Shown here: positions 4,566-7,799 of the stretch, piece after piece
Position numbering within the stretch: the stretch's first letter is position 1
Layout of the letters: each line of letters begins with the position of its first letter
Source of the DNA: Caryophanales bacterium
Lineage (GTDB): Bacteria > Bacillota_I > Bacilli_A > RFN20 > CAG-826
DNA length: 7,799 nucleotides
Reading direction: 5' to 3'
Assembly (NCBI GenBank): GCA_028726925.1
Contig: JAQYPI010000116.1
Span: forward strand, 1 to 7,799
Notes under the pieces: generated by a model
Seen by the model: only the letters and a program-made list of their open reading frames with translations
Databases searched by the model: none
Told to the model about the DNA's origin: nothing
Program-made: the position numbers and the translations under genes

Positions 4566-5165
4566 ATGAAGGTGTTGATGATCAACGGAAGTCCTAGGAT
4601 TGGCGGAAATACGTCTATGGCACTCGAAGAAATGAGAAAGGTCTTCGAATCCGAGGGGATTGAGACGAAAATCGTCCAGATCGGGAACAAGGACATCCGG
4701 GGCTGCCTTGCCTGCGGACGGTGCAAAGAGCTCGGGAAATGCGTGTTCAACGATGTCGTGAACGAACTCGCGGCCGATTTTGAGAAGGCAGACGGGCTCG
4801 TCGTGGCAAGCCCCGTCTACTACGCTTCCGCGAACGCGACCCTCATCGCCGCGCTCGACCGCCTCTTCTATAGTTCCGGTTTCGACAAGACGATGAAAGT
4901 CGGGGCGAGCGTCGTCTGCGCCCGTCGGGGCGGATGCTCCGCGACCTTCGACGAGCTCAATAAATACTTCACCATCGCGGGCATGCCGATCGCCTCGAGC
5001 CAGTACTGGAATTCCGTCCATGGCAGGGCCCCAGGGGAAGCAAGCGAAGACGCGGAAGGCATGCAAACGATGCGGACCCTCGCCCGGAACATGGCCTTCT
5101 TGATGAAGAGCATCGCCCTTGGGAAAGAAAGATATGGGCTTCCCGAAAAGGAAGACCACGTATGA
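4566..5165 (+). CDS. Iron-sulfur flavoprotein (Isf-like FMN reductase)
   Basis: A 199-residue flavodoxin-fold protein. The FMN phosphate loop is GSPRIGGNTS (8-17); A-S-P-V-Y-Y-A-S (81-88) is the second FMN-binding loop of the NADPH-dependent FMN reductase superfamily. Cysteines 47, 50, 53 and 59 form CX2CX2CX5C, the compact motif that holds a [4Fe-4S] cluster in the archaeal/clostridial iron-sulfur flavoproteins (Isf), so electron transfer between cluster and FMN is expected. Known members carry electrons from ferredoxin or reduce O2/H2O2; the substrate here is unknown. The ATG at 4566 has AAGGAGA at good spacing. Oddity: the TGA stop is followed in frame by T-N-F-I-R-P and a second TGA, resembling the usual TNFIR ending of this family. 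The gene may be prematurely stopped by seven codons (see findings). Confidence 0.88.
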   Translation: MKVLMINGSPRIGGNTSMALEEMRKVFESEGIETKIVQIGNKDIRGCLACGRCKELGKCVFNDVVNELAADFEKADGLVVASPVYYASANATLIAALDRLFYSSGFDKTMKVGASVVCARRGGCSATFDELNKYFTIAGMPIASSQYWNSVHGRAPGEASEDAEGMQTMRTLARNMAFLMKSIALGKERYGLPEKEDHV

Positions 5166-5236
5166 ACGAATTTCATCCGGCCGTGACGGAAAGATACGAA
5201 ACGATAACGGGAAAACCCGCGTTTGGGAGGCCGTAA
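5162..5236 (+). CDS. Doubtful 24-residue ORF overlapping the flavoprotein stop
   Basis: An ATG overlaps the flavoprotein TGA as ATGA, preceded by AAGGAAG (about 5148-5154), and gives 24 residues (MNEFHPAVTE...AFGRP) ending just before the next gene. The layout would suit a translational-coupling peptide. However, another reading of the same bases, the in-frame TNFIR after the stop, offers a better explanation for part of this sequence. No homology is recognised. A small CGGG-AAAA-CCCG hairpin (5208-5219) lies inside it. Confidence 0.2.
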   Translation: MNEFHPAVTERYETITGKPAFGRP

Positions 5237-5240
5237 GCTG

Positions 5241-5669
5241 ATGCGGGACTTCGGGCATTCCATGCTCTGGTTCTGGGTCGCTTATTCTGTCGTCACCGTG
5301 ACCGGCATCCTTCACACCATCTTCAACATCTATGTCCTCCACATGAAGCCGATGGACAAGGAATCCATGGGAGAAGGGTATGAGAAAACCAAACCATGGC
5401 ATCCTCTATACAACATCGTCTTTTTCACTCTTTTCGGCTTCCTTTATCTCAAAGGGCTCGGGGACCCTACGTTAACAGAAGCCCTCATCACCGGGGCCAT
5501 CTGGGTTTCCATTTGTATCGTCTTTGACGTTTTCGGCTGGGTCATCATCAAGCATCCTTGGCACCTCACCTTCAAGCAGTTTTACGTGGAATACCAGCCA
5601 TGGATCACCTTGATTTACGTCGCGATCTTCCTTGGGCCGGTTCTCGGGTTTCTCCTTTGCCTCCTTTGA
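5241..5669 (+). CDS. Four-TM membrane protein of unknown function
   Basis: A 142-residue integral membrane protein that I do not recognise. Hydrophobic segments at about 9-33, 56-72, 80-103 and 119-141 suggest four transmembrane helices. Aromatic and His-Pro motifs stand out: K-P-W-H-P-L-Y-N (51-58) before TM2, F-D-V-F-G-W (95-100) in TM3, and H-P-W-H-L-T-F-K-Q-F-Y (105-115) with Y-Q-P-W (118-121) between TM3 and TM4. Both the third and fourth loops are likely functional. A TTG at 5223 would add six residues, but the ATG at 5241 has GGGAGG (5225-5230) with 10-base spacing and is preferred. It follows the flavoprotein without a terminator, so the two probably form an operon. Whether they share a redox task is unknown. 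Confidence 0.8.
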   Translation: MRDFGHSMLWFWVAYSVVTVTGILHTIFNIYVLHMKPMDKESMGEGYEKTKPWHPLYNIVFFTLFGFLYLKGLGDPTLTEALITGAIWVSICIVFDVFGWVIIKHPWHLTFKQFYVEYQPWITLIYVAIFLGPVLGFLLCLL

Positions 5670-5679
5670 CCGGAAACCT

Positions 5680-5730
5680 CGGATTGACTTTTTGAAAAGT
5701 AACCAAAAGTCCATTTTCTCACCCAATCCG
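5680..5730 (+). terminator. Possible AT-rich terminator or nested inverted repeat
   Basis: GACTTTT (5686-5692) pairs with AAAAGTC (5705-5711), flanked by CGGATT (5680-5685) and AATCCG (5725-5730). CATTTTCTC follows the inner stem. ACTTTT can instead pair with the nearer AAAAGT (5695-5700). The inner stem is A/U-rich and the T-run short, so termination is uncertain. Confidence 0.35.
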
Positions 5731-5763
5731 CGATAGATGGCCTTAACGTAAAAAACGGAATTT

Positions 5764-5802
5764 GGCGAATGTCCTTTAAAGGACATCGCCTGCCCGTTCA
5801 GG
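5764..5802 (+). promoter_or_regulatory. Palindromic leader element overlapping the ribosome-binding region
   Basis: ATGTCCTTTAAAGGACAT (5769-5786) is a perfect 18-bp palindrome; GGCG (5764-5767) and CGCC (5787-5790) extend it with one bulged A. CCTG (5789-5792) can instead pair with CAGG (5799-5802), which is part of the ribosome binding site of the gene at 5812, so the two folds compete. It may be an operator (DNA) or a translational switch (RNA). No T-run follows, so it is not a terminator. Confidence 0.45.
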
Positions 5803-5811
5803 AGACCCGTT

Positions 5812-7799
5812 TTGGAAAAAGAGACATTCGACTGCGAAGAATTCCAACCCTCCAAAGAGAACGAGCCTTTTCCCGCGGAACGTTACCACGTAAGCGAGGT
5901 CAAGAACGTCTCCTCCGAGCATTTTGACGTCCCCGAAACCGGCAACACGAGCCAAAGCGGTCCCCAAAAGGAATCCGCGAAGATGAGCCTCGACGAGGCG
6001 AAGGATCTCGCCCAAGGCGCGAGCGCGTCTTCTTCTTCTGGCGCGGCCGCCGCAAGCGCCGCCTCGTCCGCCACGAGTGCCGCGACCGCGGGGGTGAGCA
6101 TCACCGGCGTCGTCACAGGCGCCGCCGTCGTCTTCGTCGCGGTTTCTACAGGCGTCGTCCCGGTTGAGGGCCTCACGGAGGAAGAAAGCGTCCAATCCTC
6201 GCAATCCATCGTCCTTTCTTCTTCCGAATCCATCGAATCTTCTTCCGAGCCGTTCATCGAGAGCTCTTCTGAAGAGAGTTCCTCGTCGGAAGAAAACTCG
6301 TCATCGGAAGAGAGTTCAGCCATTCCCGACCCAATCGACGTCGGGACGCTCGCTTTTTCTTATTTCAAGGTCGATTACCGTCCAAGCGATGACGGTTCGG
6401 GCATCCTCTCGGACATCGCTTTCCATTTCGACGGTTCCATCGCGGAAGGGATTTCCGCGACGCTTTCGGACGCGGTGACCGGCGCGAGCGTCCCCATCGA
6501 GAAAGGCGAGGTCCTCTTCACCGATGTCGAACGGGGCGAGAGGGAATTCACCTTGGCTTTCTATAAAGAAGGCGAAGAAATCGAGACCCGGTCCATCCAG
6601 GTCGAGGACCAATATCTTTACGATCCTTCTCTCGGCGCCGATTTTGCTTACCGCGCGACCTTTAACGATGACGGAACGAGCAACCTCTACGCTTATCTTA
6701 CCCCGGGAATCGAAGGGAATTTCGAGACGGACATCCGCCTAATGGACGATACGTGGACATCCTTGTCCTATGTCTCCATCACCGAAGGGCCTTTGGCGAG
6801 AGTCATGAACGTCGCGGAAAGCAATTACGTCGCGGCGTTCGATTCCTATTTCGTGAAAGACGGCAATTATTATTCCTTCTATTCCCAGGAAGGCATCCCC
6901 GTAGAGACGGACGCCTTCGACTTCTCCGCGGATGTGCAAGACAAGGCCCTCACCCTTTCCTTCTTCCACGAGATCGTCGGCGAAGTTTCCGTGACGGTCA
7001 CCCACGACGACCTCTCGACCGAAACCTTCGCTTTCCCCGCGTCGGACATCCTAGGCGGGACGAAGGCGCTCGAACTCTCGAGTCTCAGCCTCCATCCGAC
7101 TATCGAGGTCACCGCGGAGGCGATCTTCCATAACGGGGACCCCGGTGGCAAGATCACGGATTACGTGGGGACCCTTGCCAAGCGTTCCACGAAATCCAAG
7201 ACCGTGGACGCGTCCATCACCTCCTTCGTGGCTTTGGACCGCATCGAGATCTTCAACTCGACTTACAACGCGGCATACGATAACCAGATAAATGCTCCCG
7301 TCTTCCTCTATCTAAACGGGTTCCTCAACGCCGGGGACACCTATTCGGTGGAGGTATACGACGTGGATGGGGCGCTCGTGACATCGACCGATGCCTTGGG
7401 CAGCTTCGAGAATCCCATCCGCTTCCTGAACCTCGAAGTGGAAGCGACCTACACCTTCTGCATCCTCCTAAACGGGACGGAAACCAGTCGGTTCGAGAAG
7501 CAGCTCATGATCCCGACTTACGAGGACCTCCCGAGCTATTATTGCTCGGCCACGAACCCCGGGGACGTCTACGTCACCTACAACGACGACGGGACCTCGA
7601 ATGCTTATATCCCGATGATGGTCCAGGAGACGAGCCTCGACATGTACTACAAGGTCTACTTGATCGACACGTCCGTCGACGGGGAATCCGTGTTCTACGA
7701 ATACGTCGGGACCGACCCGGTCGCGGCATTCGAGAACATCCCGGAAGGCATCTATTCCCTCAAATACGCGTCGATGCTTCGTGACGGGGACACCGCCTA
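5812..7799 (+). CDS. Large modular cell-surface protein (3' end outside window)
   Basis: An uninterrupted frame of 662 codons to the window edge. It starts at TTG (5812) with CAGGAG (5799-5804) at 7-base spacing; there is no ATG before residue 58 and a TAA lies upstream at 5749. In order: an acidic, polar cytoplasmic N-terminus (1-70); an Ala/Ser-rich stretch (70-93); one hydrophobic segment (about 93-118); a Ser/Glu linker (126-169); then at least five diverged modules of about 90-115 residues (approx. 178-273, 274-365, 366-460, 461-575, 576 onward). Modules 2 and 5 share N-D-D-G-T-S-N (285-291 and 591-597), and module 1 has D-D-G-S-G (193-197). Each module ends with a hydrophobic/aromatic strand pair closed by D/N/E-G, like an Ig- or Fn3-type sandwich. 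There is no signal peptide or catalytic motif. I infer a type II membrane-anchored adhesin or scaffold. The family is not recognised. Confidence 0.8.
   Translation, partial: MEKETFDCEEFQPSKENEPFPAERYHVSEVKNVSSEHFDVPETGNTSQSGPQKESAKMSLDEAKDLAQGASASSSSGAAAASAASSATSAATAGVSITGVVTGAAVVFVAVSTGVVPVEGLTEEESVQSSQSIVLSSSESIESSSEPFIESSSEESSSSEENSSSEESSAIPDPIDVGTLAFSYFKVDYRPSDDGSGILSDIAFHFDGSIAEGISATLSDAVTGASVPIEKGEVLFTDVERGEREFTLAFYKEGEEIETRSIQVEDQYLYDPSLGADFAYRATFNDDGTSNLYAYLTPGIEGNFETDIRLMDDTWTSLSYVSITEGPLARVMNVAESNYVAAFDSYFVKDGNYYSFYSQEGIPVETDAFDFSADVQDKALTLSFFHEIVGEVSVTVTHDDLSTETFAFPASDILGGTKALELSSLSLHPTIEVTAEAIFHNGDPGGKITDYVGTLAKRSTKSKTVDASITSFVALDRIEIFNSTYNAAYDNQINAPVFLYLNGFLNAGDTYSVEVYDVDGALVTSTDALGSFENPIRFLNLEVEATYTFCILLNGTETSRFEKQLMIPTYEDLPSYYCSATNPGDVYVTYNDDGTSNAYIPMMVQETSLDMYYKVYLIDTSVDGESVFYEYVGTDPVAAFENIPEGIYSLKYASMLRDGDTA

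Noticed and set aside
5163..5165. Genome-wide TGA-to-Trp recoding as in Mycoplasma
   Set aside because: Trp codons in pgi, ferritin and the 142-residue membrane protein are TGG, and TGA ends the S1-protein, ferritin and membrane-protein genes at expected lengths. Only local read-through or mutation remains plausible.
3876..5402. A 508-codon open frame on the minus strand
   Set aside because: It lies antisense across the TetR gene, a terminator, the flavoprotein and the start of the membrane-protein gene, all of which have clear family motifs or ribosome binding sites. Its protein has no recognisable domain; it arises from the strong codon bias of the sense genes.
5883..6323. Acidic minus-strand frame rich in Ser/Asp/Glu
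   Set aside because: It is the antisense of the Ser/Glu stalk and Ala-rich region of the surface protein; its bias is a mirror of the repetitive codons.

Overview
The window reads as a chromosomal segment of a GC-rich, Gram-positive-type bacterium, most likely an uncultured member of the Bacilli/Mollicutes-related lineages. The grounds are strong AGGAGG ribosome binding sites, compact intrinsic terminators, CCA-encoding tRNA genes in one tandem cluster, an S1-protein/pgi gene pair, and a very large serine-rich surface protein. Every Trp codon noted in the confident genes is TGG and TGA terminates several of them, so the standard bacterial code appears to apply. Taxonomy is inference only.

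Layout. (1) 1-1545: the 3' end of an S1-domain RNA-binding protein gene overlaps pgi (glucose-6-phosphate isomerase), which ends at a clear terminator. (2) 1544-2137: a single-gene ferritin unit with its own promoter, a small palindrome in the promoter spacer, and a terminator. (3) 2162-2789: a near-consensus promoter drives tRNA-Val(UAC), Tyr(GUA), Gln(UUG) and Lys(UUU). A perfect 9-bp hairpin follows, then tRNA-Leu(UAA) only 7 bp later, then a final terminator. (4) 2893-3289: a 397-bp mini-element bounded by 28-bp inverted repeats starting GTAA and carrying a single tnpA-like HTH gene on the minus strand; it looks like a reduced IS66-type element. (5) 3290-3520: a non-coding region with three TGCATTT repeats spaced exactly 11 bp. 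(6) 3521-4504: a two-TM small membrane protein and a TetR-family regulator in one unit with a terminator. (7) 4528-5669: an iron-sulfur flavoprotein (Isf-like, CX2CX2CX5C) followed by a four-TM membrane protein of unknown function. The flavoprotein stops at a TGA directly followed in frame by T-N-F-I-R, which looks like the lost end of the family's C-terminus. (8) 5670-5811: an unusual leader rich in inverted repeats. (9) 5812-7799 and beyond: a large surface protein starting at TTG, with a cytoplasmic N-terminus, one TM segment, a Ser/Glu linker and at least five diverged tandem beta-sandwich-like modules. It runs off the window.

How they work together: pgi is central carbon metabolism, ferritin is iron storage, and the tRNA cluster is housekeeping. 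The second half is accessory: a mobile-element remnant, a regulator/membrane-protein pair, a redox flavoprotein unit and a cell-surface protein. The points most worth a second look are the 397-bp mini-element, the TGA/TNFIR junction, the structured leader, and the modular surface protein, which is easily missed because it has no stop codon in the window.
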